Below are positions 25,448 to 32,564 of a DNA stretch of 64,000 bases, piece after piece. Under the pieces are notes generated by a model. The model was not told the origin of the DNA and made no database searches. It saw only the letters and a program-made list of their open reading frames with translations. Position 1 is the first letter of the stretch; every line of letters begins with the position of its first letter. The position numbers and the translations under genes were made by a program. Origin of the DNA: CAYYBE01 sp964470345 (GTDB lineage Bacteria > Babelota > Babeliae > Babelales > Babelaceae); NCBI GenBank assembly GCA_964470345.1, contig CAYYBE010000002.1:62001-126000 (forward strand). Reading direction: 5' to 3'.

Positions 25448-27216
25448 TTATTTATCCACACTTGTCCAGTAAGCATATGAATAATCGGCCAAAGTTTATC
25501 AACTTTTCCATGCCGCATTCTCGTTAATTCTCGATCAAGCCACTGTTTATCAACGATACCACTTTGCACAAGCTTTCCAGAAAAAAGAATATCCCGTATT
25601 TCTTGATGTTGCTGCGCGCACGACTTAGACATACTGCTCGTTGTCTGTCCTTTTATCTTACGCCACAGAGCTTTTGGCTTTTGTAGCCTACTCACAGCAT
25701 TTCTGAAAAAGATGCGGTCAAAGCCGTCAGCAAAAGATTGATACGTCGGAATGGCAAGTCCCATCTCAACAAGGGGCTGAGAGAGCAAGGGGTGCGTTAT
25801 AGTGGAGGAAAATTGATCTCTTTCTGAATAATTTACCGCTTGATACATACTCTCAATTTGAGCAGCTTTTGCTGGATAAAAATTAACAAGTTTATCGTTA
25901 AGATAAAAATCATGGAGCGGAAGTTGAGCGAAAAAGTCTTTATCTAAATATTCTATTGGCTGCTGATATGGATTTTTATAAATTCCTCGATAGTAGTTTA
26001 TAACGTTTTTGCACGATTCTTTAGCTATGGCAAACCAAGGCGATCGGTATACGCCAACTATTTCATTAAACGGCTTGCGTATGCCGCGAAAACCATGATC
26101 TAACCAATAGTCAGCAAGAGCATATCTTGGCTGCGGAGCAAGAAACAGATGGTCCCCACCTTGTCCATTCATAATTTCATCGCAATTATTCTGTTGTGCA
26201 TATTCCTGAACTTGCTTACGAATGTTATAAAACATGAAAAAAGAGCTCGGCTTATTGGGAAACCAATTTGAAGGCAAAGGATCCAACAAGGTTGCATTTT
26301 GCCAATCGGTAAAATACAGAGGAGCCGCACAAAGATCTGCAACTTCTTGAGCATACTCTATTTCATTAGAGCTCGGGGTCTTTGAATCGGTATAGTTTAC
26401 TGCAATTAATTTTTTATCTTGAGGTAAAACTTCTTTTAAAAGCAACATTACACCCGTTGAATCAGTACCACCAGAAAGCTCTACACATACCCCCGATGCA
26501 TCATCAGTCCATGCTCTTACACAAGATTTTAATGTTGCAAGCAACTCTTCTTCAAAACTGTCTCTGTTTTTGATAAACGGGCTTTTTATAGAATCAAGAT
26601 CCCACAAAAGTTCATGCGTTACACGCCCTTCTTCGGTAAATGTAACACTCATACCCGGCAAAAGTTCTCGTACCTGCTCAAAGGGTGTTGTCGGCAAAGC
26701 CTGGTTCCTATGGACCAAATGTTCTGCAAAAAACTGCATATCAAGGGAAGGTTTTTGTTCCATTGCTTCATATAAAAGCTTTAAATCAGTAGAAAAAAGA
26801 ACACCGCCATCAGTCTGGATGTAAAATAATGTCGATAATCCCTGAGGATCCCGAATCAACGAAAGCGTCTTTTTCTGTTCATTGCAAAGCACACCGACGT
26901 AACGTCCCCATATATTTTTGGCAAGAATTCGAGGATTTTCCAAAATTTTTCTTGTAAAATCGCCATCAAACTGCACCGGCTTATAGGTTTGACGGTCAAA
27001 TATTTTTCCTACGAATATGCCTGCACTACCGTACAATGGAATAATACGATTCCGTTGCGATTCTTTGTGCTTACTCTGACCTGAATAGAGAATCCCTTGT
27101 TCAAAAACAGTTTTTTGCTGAGTTCCGTCAATCGCCGTTGCTTCTGCCAACAATGACAGTTTATTGGCATATTTTGATGTGCAGTATCTTCCAAATGTCC
27201 CTAGTAAAAATGACAT
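25435..27216 (-). CDS. Lasso peptide cyclase (asparagine synthetase-like C protein)
   Basis: A 593-residue asparagine synthetase homologue. The N-terminal ~210 residues resemble the class II glutamine amidotransferase domain but lack the catalytic Cys2 (start MSFLLGTFG). The C-terminal domain has the ATP pyrophosphatase loop ELSGGTDSTG (residues ~246-255) and EIMNGQGGDHLF, as in B1 lasso cyclases of the McjC type. The predicted reaction is AMP activation of the Glu8 side chain, then attack by the Gly1 amine to close the macrolactam ring. It lies 8 bp downstream of the B gene with GGGG before the ATG, and overlaps the exporter gene by 13 bp. The B gene and precursor array next to it separate it from ordinary AsnB. 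Confidence 0.9.
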   Translation of the reverse strand: MSFLLGTFGRYCTSKYANKLSLLAEATAIDGTQQKTVFEQGILYSGQSKHKESQRNRIIPLYGSAGIFVGKIFDRQTYKPVQFDGDFTRKILENPRILAKNIWGRYVGVLCNEQKKTLSLIRDPQGLSTLFYIQTDGGVLFSTDLKLLYEAMEQKPSLDMQFFAEHLVHRNQALPTTPFEQVRELLPGMSVTFTEEGRVTHELLWDLDSIKSPFIKNRDSFEEELLATLKSCVRAWTDDASGVCVELSGGTDSTGVMLLLKEVLPQDKKLIAVNYTDSKTPSSNEIEYAQEVADLCAAPLYFTDWQNATLLDPLPSNWFPNKPSSFFMFYNIRKQVQEYAQQNNCDEIMNGQGGDHLFLAPQPRYALADYWLDHGFRGIRKPFNEIVGVYRSPWFAIAKESCKNVINYYRGIYKNPYQQPIEYLDKDFFAQLPLHDFYLNDKLVNFYPAKAAQIESMYQAVNYSERDQFSSTITHPLLSQPLVEMGLAIPTYQSFADGFDRIFFRNAVSRLQKPKALWRKIKGQTTSSMSKSCAQQHQEIRDILFSGKLVQSGIVDKQWLDRELTRMRHGKVDKLWPIIHMLTGQVWINKWNL

Positions 27217-27224
27217 ATTCGCCC

Positions 27225-27980
27225 CTAGTTGTTTCGCGGTTCCTTAAGAATGATAGACAAGACCTGTGCAATCATAGGATCATCATGGATAACTTTACCC
27301 AATGAGGTCACCCATGCATGCGCATAAAAAGGATTCGTTTGAACACCAATCTCTAATTGGCATTGCCATTGTTTTTTTAAAGCGAGAAGAACAAACGTTG
27401 CAGCCCATGCAAGACAAAACGTCTTTTTAGGATACAACATTGTTGCAACGTCCACTGTAGCAGACAGTACTTCAAGCTCTGATTCGGTCGGATTTTTATA
27501 AGAAGCTTGCTTGTTGCAAGCTGAAGCAATAAGATCCAACACTCCTTTAATACCGTGCCGCTTGAGAGCTCTGTGAACTTTTGCCAAAACGAAAACTGTT
27601 CCTAGAATTTCACTTTTTTTCGCCTGTGCAAATGGCTTCCATGAAGGCTTATGATCCCATTTATACTCAATCAGCCCACCCGATCTTAAAGGTTGCACAG
27701 CTGGCGTTCTCACTATGCCGTCTTGCAAACTCTGCATAATCAATTTTTTATCAGAAAAGTGCTGTATCCATGCATTAAGTTGTTGAACATCGATTTCTGG
27801 TGCACTGCCTACAGGGGCAAATTCACCATCACCAATAAAAGAAGCCTCTAAAATAAAAGCTAAATATTTTGCAGCATCATCGATAACGCTCAGATATTTG
27901 TCCTGAACACTATCTAAAATTATTATCGAATTTTCATACCGTGCAGCGTATAAATGTGGTATTAAAGTAAACGTAATCAT
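27225..27980 (-). CDS. Lasso peptide B protein: RRE fused to transglutaminase-like leader peptidase
   Basis: A 251-residue fused B protein. Residues ~8-85 form a PqqD-like RiPP recognition element (ARYENSIIILDSVQDKYLSV) that would bind the precursor leader. Residues ~125-245 form the transglutaminase-like protease: catalytic Cys189 in KKTFCLAWA, His221 in YAHAWV, and an Asp at 233/234 in VIHDD, in the order and spacing of McjB. It would cut after the conserved Thr-Leu (or Thr-Lys) before core Gly1. The ATG at 27980 is preferred; a TTG at 27995 is also in frame. No strong ribosome site is visible, and a hairpin lies just upstream, which may limit expression relative to the precursors. Confidence 0.9.
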   Translation of the reverse strand: MITFTLIPHLYAARYENSIIILDSVQDKYLSVIDDAAKYLAFILEASFIGDGEFAPVGSAPEIDVQQLNAWIQHFSDKKLIMQSLQDGIVRTPAVQPLRSGGLIEYKWDHKPSWKPFAQAKKSEILGTVFVLAKVHRALKRHGIKGVLDLIASACNKQASYKNPTESELEVLSATVDVATMLYPKKTFCLAWAATFVLLALKKQWQCQLEIGVQTNPFYAHAWVTSLGKVIHDDPMIAQVLSIILKEPRNN

Positions 27981-28001
27981 GTATGTTTGACCCAAGAAAA
28001 A

Positions 28002-28025
28002 GCGTTCGCAATCTCTTACGAACGC
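28002..28025 (-). terminator. Hairpin between lasso precursor genes and the B gene (leaky terminator/attenuator)
   Basis: GCGTTCG at 28002-28008 and CGAACGC at 28019-28025 form a perfect 7-bp stem with a 10-nt loop. In minus-strand direction it is followed by five T residues. It lies between the last precursor gene and the B gene. Such hairpins in lasso clusters are thought to favour precursor over enzyme expression; that function is inferred here. Confidence 0.65.
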
Positions 28026-28070
28026 CTCTCTTTTTTTATAGAATTAAAGTTAACAAAAAATTATCGAATA

Positions 28071-28187
28071 TTATAAGTCCAAAAGGAAGAACCGACCATA
28101 ACCTTCAACATCAGGCCCTCCTGGCCCCAGCGTAAGTTCAGAAGCTTGACCAAGCTCAACAAGCTGCTCACCATTGATAATATTCAT
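28071..28187 (-). CDS. Lasso peptide precursor A1
   Basis: A 38-residue peptide. The 20-residue leader MNIINGEQLVELGQASELTL ends with Thr at -2 relative to the predicted cut. The core is GPGGPDVEGYGRFFLLDL. Gly1 and Glu8 would form the isopeptide bond of an 8-residue ring, leaving a 10-residue tail. Asp6 is too close to be the usual acceptor. The leader segment ELGQASELTLG and the core pattern E8-G9...R12-F13 are shared with the sister genes upstream. It is the precursor closest to the B gene. The identification rests on leader conservation, ring residue placement and the adjacent B-C-D genes. Confidence 0.88.
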   Translation of the reverse strand: MNIINGEQLVELGQASELTLGPGGPDVEGYGRFFLLDL

Positions 28188-28189
28188 AA

Positions 28190-28248
28190 CAATCCCAATT
28201 TCCAAATTTAAAACCAAATTGCAGCAAATCAATTAATCATCATTAATT
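28190..28248 (-). repeat. Intergenic repeat between precursors A1 and A2, copy 1
   Basis: This 59-bp AT-rich block is nearly identical to 28370-28428 (for example CAAATCAATTAATCAT in both). With the similar coding parts, it shows that the precursor genes arose by tandem duplication of a unit of about 181-186 bp. Confidence 0.75.
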
Positions 28249-28368
28249 GTCATAAGGATAATAATCAAAAAACCGATGATAGCCTTCAATGTAGGAACCA
28301 TAAGGTCCCAGTGTCGACACAGAAACTTGACCAAGTTCAACGACTTGTTCATAACTTTTAATTTCCAT
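28243..28368 (-). CDS. Lasso peptide precursor A2
   Basis: A 41-residue peptide. The leader MEIKSYEQVVELGQVSVSTL again ends with Thr at -2. The core begins GPYGSYIEG and continues YHRFFDYYPYDN, 21 residues in all. The ring is predicted from Gly1 to Glu8 and the tail is rich in Tyr and Phe, which could act as steric plugs. The unit is separated from A1 and A3 by nearly identical 59-bp intergenic repeats. Confidence 0.88.
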   Translation of the reverse strand: MEIKSYEQVVELGQVSVSTLGPYGSYIEGYHRFFDYYPYDN

Positions 28369-28369
28369 A

Positions 28370-28428
28370 TAATCTCAATCTCCAAATTTAAAGCTAGATT
28401 GCAACAAATCAATTAATCATTACTAATC
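28370..28428 (-). repeat. Intergenic repeat between precursors A2 and A3, copy 2
   Basis: Second copy of the block at 28190-28248, differing by a few substitutions. It overlaps the last two codons of A3. Confidence 0.75.
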
Positions 28429-28554
28429 CGGATCTGGTGTAAAAAACAAGAAACGATAACCCTCAAAGTAAAAGAAACCCGGACCAAGCGTCAACTCAGA
28501 AGCTTGACCAAGCTCGACAAACTGCCCTGCAATTATAAAATCTTGTCGTTTCAT
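28423..28554 (-). CDS. Lasso peptide precursor A3
   Basis: A 43-residue peptide. The leader begins MKRQDFIIAGQFVELGQA and ends SELTL, with Thr at -2. The core is GPGFFYFEGYRFLFFTPDPD, with Gly1 and Glu8 as the predicted ring partners. It is strongly hydrophobic, with six Phe residues. Arg-Phe follows Glu8 one residue earlier than in A1, A2, A4 and A5. The leader is almost the same as that of A4. Confidence 0.88.
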   Translation of the reverse strand: MKRQDFIIAGQFVELGQASELTLGPGFFYFEGYRFLFFTPDPD

Positions 28555-28572
28555 GAAAAAACCTTTCTTAAT

Positions 28573-28710
28573 TTACCAACCGTACTCGTCAACATACATA
28601 AAACGACTACTTCCTTCGACTGCATTACAACATCCCCCCAACGTCAACTCAGAAACTTGACCAAGCTCGACAAACTGCCCTGCAACTATAAAATCTTGTT
28701 GTGGTTTCAT
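28573..28710 (-). CDS. Lasso peptide precursor A4 (vicinal cysteines in ring)
   Basis: A 45-residue peptide. The leader begins MKPQQDFIVAGQFVELGQ and ends VSELTL. The core starts GGCCNAVEGSS and continues RFMYVDEYGW, 21 residues. Gly1 and Glu8 close the ring. Two adjacent Cys residues sit at core positions 3 and 4 inside the ring and no Cys occurs in the tail, which does not match the disulfide patterns of known class I or III lasso peptides. The last residue is Trp. Confidence 0.87.
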   Translation of the reverse strand: MKPQQDFIVAGQFVELGQVSELTLGGCCNAVEGSSRFMYVDEYGW

Positions 28711-28793
28711 ATCTTGTTCACCTTCTCATCTGATAAACCGCATAGCAATAATTCCACACGACGCTGAAACTCTCTAATTCCTTCAACAATCCA

Positions 28794-28949
28794 TCAGTAT
28801 CCGGGATTATAAAAACGGCCCATTCCCTCAGGAACCTCCCAGAGATACCCGAGAGTTAATTCAGACACGCTACCTAATTCAATACAGTGTTCTTCTTTTT
28901 CAAATAATTTCTGTATCTTAACAGCTGGTTCAGCATAGTTTGTTTGCAT
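28794..28949 (-). CDS. Lasso peptide precursor A5
   Basis: A 51-residue peptide with a longer, more charged leader (33 residues). It starts MQTNYAEPAVKIQKLF and ends ELGSVSELTL. A YxxP element (YAEP) occurs near the N-terminus, resembling the RRE-binding motif of Gram-positive lasso leaders, but the other five leaders lack it. The core is GYLWEVPEGMGRFYNPGY, with Glu8 as predicted acceptor and R12-F13 conserved. A Glu also occurs at position 5, too short for a lasso ring. Confidence 0.85.
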   Translation of the reverse strand: MQTNYAEPAVKIQKLFEKEEHCIELGSVSELTLGYLWEVPEGMGRFYNPGY

Positions 28950-29025
28950 AATTATCCTTCGAAACATTATTGATAGTACCTTTAAGTTACGCTTCTATTG
29001 CTACCCACCATTTCATTCAAATATC

Positions 29026-29181
29026 TTAATCAAGATACGTGTAAAAATCAGTTCCGCGACCTTCCCAATATTGCACTCCCGTACCCTTGGTAAGCAAAGA
29101 AGCTTGTCCTAATTCGACAAGTTGCTCTTTTGTGTTAACCATTGAATGAGTGCCCTTTGATTCTTTATAAAACATTTCCAT
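29026..29181 (-). CDS. Lasso peptide precursor A6 (most divergent)
   Basis: A 51-residue peptide, first gene of the array. The leader begins MEMFYKESKGTHSMVNTKEQ and continues LVELGQASLLTK. Thr is at -2 but the -1 residue is Lys rather than Leu. The core is GTGVQYWEGRGTDFYTYLD, ring Gly1-Glu8, tail with Tyr and Phe. An internal Met (residue 14) is an alternative start that would make the leader about the same length as in A1 and A2. It is nearest to the candidate promoter. Confidence 0.82.
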   Translation of the reverse strand: MEMFYKESKGTHSMVNTKEQLVELGQASLLTKGTGVQYWEGRGTDFYTYLD

Positions 29182-29231
29182 ACTTACACCGTCCTCTCAT
29201 CTACGTATATTTGTATGAATTACTTTTAAAA

Positions 29232-29260
29232 ATCATAGCCCATAATCACAAGCCATACAA
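29232..29260 (-). promoter_or_regulatory. Candidate promoter of the lasso operon
   Basis: On the minus strand, TTGTAT (29260-29255) and TATGAT (29237-29232) are separated by 17 bp. Transcription would start about 45 nt before the A6 start codon. Only the -10 is a good match to consensus. Confidence 0.45.
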
Positions 29261-29352
29261 GCGGAATACCTACGTTTCTTGATCTTCACATTCCCTTTCT
29301 GATAAGGTCAGCTTGAACTGACTAACCCTGTGCGATAAAGGGAGGTATAATC

Positions 29353-29895
29353 GTGCGAGCGATAGACAAGATTATAGTTTTTAGTTTTCTCAGTTTCTTT
29401 CAGGCCGAATATGGCCAAACCGAGGAGAAGCGTATGATGTTTAAAATAACAAGTCCTGCCTTTGAGCACCAAAAAGAAATCCCCTCACAATACACCTGTG
29501 AAGGTACCAGTGATAATGTTTCGCCAGCACTCCACTGGAGCGGCGCTCCACAAAAAACAAAAACGTTTGCACTCATTGTTGATGACCCTGATGCACCAAA
29601 TCAAAAGCATATGTTTGTTCATTGGGTTCTTGCAAATATTCCTGCAACGGTGCATGAACTTCCCGAAAATGCGGATATCGAAGAGTTTGTTGCTGGCATC
29701 AACGACTATGGCACAACACACTACGCCGGCCCTTGCCCACCAGATGGCACCCATCGCTATTATTTTAAATTATACGCACTTGACGCAACGTTAGATATTG
29801 CAGAAGGCGTTACCAAAGAACAACTGCTCAACGCTATGCATGGGCATATTCTTGGACAAGCTGAATTGATGGGCACCTATACTAAAAAGAAGTAA
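29353..29895 (+). CDS. YbhB/YbcL-type PEBP family protein, probably exported
   Basis: A phosphatidylethanolamine-binding-protein fold (Raf kinase inhibitor-like). Diagnostic motifs are PSQYTCEGTSDNVSPALHW, LIVDDPDAPN, FVHWVLANIP and GPCPPDGTHRYYFKLYAL. The GTG at 29353 has a near-perfect AGGGAGG at the right distance and adds a signal-like segment (IIVFSFLSFFQAEYG), so the 180-residue exported form is preferred. An ATG at 29434 with GAGGAG upstream would give a 153-residue cytoplasmic form, and both may be used. Ligand unknown. It is divergent from the lasso operon and followed by a hairpin. Confidence 0.88.
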   Translation: MRAIDKIIVFSFLSFFQAEYGQTEEKRMMFKITSPAFEHQKEIPSQYTCEGTSDNVSPALHWSGAPQKTKTFALIVDDPDAPNQKHMFVHWVLANIPATVHELPENADIEEFVAGINDYGTTHYAGPCPPDGTHRYYFKLYALDATLDIAEGVTKEQLLNAMHGHILGQAELMGTYTKKK

Positions 29896-29898
29896 AAA

Positions 29899-29924
29899 AA
29901 GCGCGGTTTTCTTGCCGCGCTTCT
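29899..29924 (+). terminator. Hairpin terminator after PEBP gene
   Basis: GCGCGG (29901-29906) pairs with CCGCGC (29915-29920), flanked by AA/TT, and is followed by a T-rich tail (TTCTCTTGT). It could act in both directions, since the next gene ends at 29952 on the other strand. Confidence 0.65.
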
Positions 29925-29951
29925 CTTGTACACTTCTTTACAAAATTCTTA

Positions 29952-30455
29952 TTAATATGAAAAATATTTCCACAAATTACGTGTGTGATTTTCCCCGTAA
30001 TAGTGGTCATACGCTGCTGCTGCGCCAGCACACGCTGCGCACACTGCAAATGCTTTTACCATACTTTTCAGCGTCCATTCATTTTCTGGAAAACGCAAAT
30101 ATGGATCAACATTTACGATAAATTTCCCATCACCTTTTTTGGTAAACATCATTTCATCAAACGGCTCCTGCGTAGTTATAACACAGGTACCTGAGCAATC
30201 GATTGTTCCTCGAAAATCAAACTTTTTAACAACGATTGTCACTTCTGGAGCTATGACCGATCCTTTGCCGGAGAGCAGTTTGCTGCAACGTATCGAAACC
30301 GTCTTCTTTGCTCCAATAACCCCATCTGCATTCAATTTCCTTTGGGCCATCATCACAATCCAGCCAGAAAAACCATTATCTTTTGTGAACGTATCTGCTG
30401 TCAGCGTCATGAGCAGCATGAACAATGCGCTCGATAATTTTCTTGTAAAAAACAT
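29952..30455 (-). CDS. Exported hypothetical protein
   Basis: A 167-residue protein with a signal peptide (KLSSALFMLLMTLTADTF). The middle is beta-rich (VSIRCSKLLSGKGSVIAPEV, then KFDFRGTIDCSGTCVITT), reminiscent of short polymer-like strands seen in adhesins. A hydrophobic Ala/Cys-rich stretch (AFAVCAACAGAAAAY) is near the C-terminus. It lies 4 bp downstream of the AlkD-like gene on the same strand. Family not recognised. Confidence 0.65.
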   Translation of the reverse strand: MFFTRKLSSALFMLLMTLTADTFTKDNGFSGWIVMMAQRKLNADGVIGAKKTVSIRCSKLLSGKGSVIAPEVTIVVKKFDFRGTIDCSGTCVITTQEPFDEMMFTKKGDGKFIVNVDPYLRFPENEWTLKSMVKAFAVCAACAGAAAAYDHYYGENHTRNLWKYFSY

Positions 30456-30459
30456 AATA

Positions 30460-31197
30460 TTACTTCCTCATTAGTTGTTGTTTTACTTCGCGCGGCATCA
30501 ATTCAATTGCATACCGCAACATCGTACGTGGCATCGTCTTTCGGTGTTTCTCAATATATGCAATAACCTCCTGCTGGTAAGACTTTGACGCTTCTTTCAA
30601 CATCCAACCACAACCCTTTTGAACAAGATCATCTTGGTCATGCAAAAGTTTATCAGCAATATACACAACGTCATCAAAATTGTTACCCCGACGCACAGGA
30701 AAAATAAAACTTACCGCTGCCGCTCGACGAACCCAGCGATTGCCTGACGTTACCCACGTCCGTACATTTGGCACTATTTCCGGAAACTGTTCAATGCAAT
30801 AGCCTAAAATATGCACACTCAGATCGTCGCAGGTCGCCCAATTTGAAACAGAGGTGTTTAGCCAGCGCTCAACTACTTTAACATCGCCTACGCTCAAATT
30901 TGTTCGCCTTTTATAAACTAACGCAAGCGCAATCGTCGCGTCTTCCATGTAACCCGTCTGTAAAAGTTTTTCGCAGAGAGATAAGAGATCTGCAAAAGAA
31001 ACACTCTTCAAATCAACGGCATAGTTCGCTGCAATTCTTCTCACTTTTGGTGTGCGAACACCATACACCTTGACCTGCTCTTTAAAAAACCGTGTAACAC
31101 CAATTTTATAAAAAGGATCAACGGCAGCCTGAAGATCTGCGTGAATGTGAGAGATAATTTTTTGTATGTCGATTGCGTTAGAACAATTTTTTACCAT
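30460..31197 (-). CDS. DNA alkylation repair enzyme-like HEAT-repeat protein (AlkD family)
   Basis: A 245-residue all-helical protein with the AlkC/AlkD-type HEAT repeats. Landmarks are FFKEQVKVYGVRTPKVRRIA, WATCDDLSVHILG, WVRRAAAVSFIFPVRRG and LVQKGCGWMLKEASKS. Family members are glycosylases acting on N3- and N7-alkylated bases. The Trp and Asp in NWATCDDL correspond to conserved active-site positions. Co-directional with the exported protein 4 bp downstream. Confidence 0.85.
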   Translation of the reverse strand: MVKNCSNAIDIQKIISHIHADLQAAVDPFYKIGVTRFFKEQVKVYGVRTPKVRRIAANYAVDLKSVSFADLLSLCEKLLQTGYMEDATIALALVYKRRTNLSVGDVKVVERWLNTSVSNWATCDDLSVHILGYCIEQFPEIVPNVRTWVTSGNRWVRRAAAVSFIFPVRRGNNFDDVVYIADKLLHDQDDLVQKGCGWMLKEASKSYQQEVIAYIEKHRKTMPRTMLRYAIELMPREVKQQLMRK

Positions 31198-31299
31198 CGA
31201 AGTCTTTCATTCATAAAATAAAATCCCTAATCTTCATCAGTGTATGGAAAACTATTTTTTTCGCCATTTGCAGAAGAAATAGCCTGAATTCTTGCAAAA

Positions 31300-31347
31300 C
31301 GACATTGCAAATGTCATATTGAGTCTCAAAGTGACATTAGCGATGTC
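31300..31347. promoter_or_regulatory. Two palindromic sites spaced 32 bp, candidate operator
   Basis: GACATTGCAAATGTC at 31300-31314 and GACATTAGCGATGTC at 31332-31346 are both followed by ATATTG. Start-to-start distance is 32 bp, about three helical turns, so a dimeric regulator could bind both on one DNA face. They lie 50-95 bp before the ATPase gene at 31395, in its likely promoter region. Confidence 0.6.
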
Positions 31348-31394
31348 ATATTGCGACCATCACAGGTTAAGAGTCGGAAAAAGCAGGGGAAAAT

Positions 31395-32552
31395 ATGTCG
31401 ATAGCCTACGTTAAACGAAGCTTTAAAGAACCAAAACAGAGCTACTTTCTCTTTGGCCCTCGGGGTACCGGTAAGTCGACAATGACCATCAAAAACCATC
31501 CTGAAGCCCTGCTTATTGACCTTCGGTTGGCAGAAACCCGTTTTCGTCTAGCCGCAAATCCCGATTATCTTGAAGAGCTTGTGACCTCTCAGCCTGATGA
31601 GCAGACCATTATTATTGATGAGATTCAAAAGATTCCTGAGTTGCTACCCTTAGTGCACAAACTTATTGAAAAAAAACGTGGTTGGAAGTTTATTCTCACC
31701 GGCTCAAGCGCTCGAAAACTCAAGCGTCAGGGAGTAGATTTGCTCGGTGGCCGGGCACTCAAAAAAGTTTTGCATCCTTTTATCGCCAGCGAGCTAGGAC
31801 AGCAATTTAACCTTGAAGACGCACTCAAGTATGGACTTATCCCGTTACGATTTGGGCAAGAAAACCCTTTTGAAACACTTCAAGCATATATCAGCTTGTA
31901 TCTTGAAGAAGAAGTAAAAACCGAAGGACTTATTCGTAACTACGAGCCCTTTACCCGTTTTTTGCAAATCATGAGTCTTTCGCATGGTTCACTTCTAAAC
32001 CTCACCAACGTCGCTCGAGAGTGTTACGTAAAACGAACGACTGTCATGAGTTGGATGTCGATCTTAGAAGATTTGCTTATTAGCTACCAAATTCCCGTTT
32101 TTACCCAACGAGCCAAGCGAGAGCTCAGCGCGCACCCCAAATTTTATTTCTTTGATGCCGGCGTGTACCGCGCCCTGCGACCAAAATCGATTGGAGATAC
32201 CACCTCAGAAATTGATGGTGCTGGATTAGAAGGACTCGTCGCCCAACACTTGGTAGCTTGGCGAGATTATACAACAGAAAAGCACGAGATCTCCTTCTGG
32301 CGGACGCGGTCAGGTGTCGAAGTTGATTTTGTCGTATTCGGTCCATTGGGGTTCTGGGCAATCGAGGTAAAAAACAGTACTACTATTCGTTCTGAAGACC
32401 TACGACCATTGATGACTTTTCAAGAAGACTATCCTGAAGCAAAAACATTCTTACTCTATCGCGGCAAAGAGCGTCTACGTAAAAACAATGTTCTCTGTAT
32501 GCCATGCGAAGAATTTTTAAAAACAATAACGCCCGACGTCAAACTAGGATAA
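31395..32552 (+). CDS. AAA-type ATPase with DUF4143 (AAA_14 family)
   Basis: A 385-residue protein. The Walker A is FGPRGTGKST (near residue 22) and Walker B is TIIIDEIQKIPEL, followed by sensor FILTGSSARKLKR. The C-terminal half is DUF4143: FYFFDAGVYRAL, then FWRTRSGVEVDFVVFG and AIEVKNS, which look like a nuclease-like PD-(D/E)XK core (E-V-D ... E-V-K). The family is widespread and of unknown function, often in mobile or host-interaction regions. It is a paralogue of the protein at 43839-45161. A GGGG precedes the start. Confidence 0.88.
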   Translation: MSIAYVKRSFKEPKQSYFLFGPRGTGKSTMTIKNHPEALLIDLRLAETRFRLAANPDYLEELVTSQPDEQTIIIDEIQKIPELLPLVHKLIEKKRGWKFILTGSSARKLKRQGVDLLGGRALKKVLHPFIASELGQQFNLEDALKYGLIPLRFGQENPFETLQAYISLYLEEEVKTEGLIRNYEPFTRFLQIMSLSHGSLLNLTNVARECYVKRTTVMSWMSILEDLLISYQIPVFTQRAKRELSAHPKFYFFDAGVYRALRPKSIGDTTSEIDGAGLEGLVAQHLVAWRDYTTEKHEISFWRTRSGVEVDFVVFGPLGFWAIEVKNSTTIRSEDLRPLMTFQEDYPEAKTFLLYRGKERLRKNNVLCMPCEEFLKTITPDVKLG

Positions 32553-32564
32553 ATGATTAAGCTC

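Noticed and set aside
25435..27216. Ordinary asparagine synthetase AsnB
   Set aside because: The amidotransferase Cys2 is missing and the gene is sandwiched between a lasso B protein and an exporter next to precursor genes.
28504..28767. 87-codon plus-strand open frame over the lasso precursors
   Set aside because: It is the antisense of precursors A3 and A4 and contains their repeated leader sequence in reverse. It has no ribosome site or protein-like features; the minus-strand precursors explain it.
29346..29351. TATAAT as -10 box of a promoter for the PEBP gene
   Set aside because: No -35 at proper distance is seen, and it lies between a perfect Shine-Dalgarno and the GTG start, so the leader must begin upstream.
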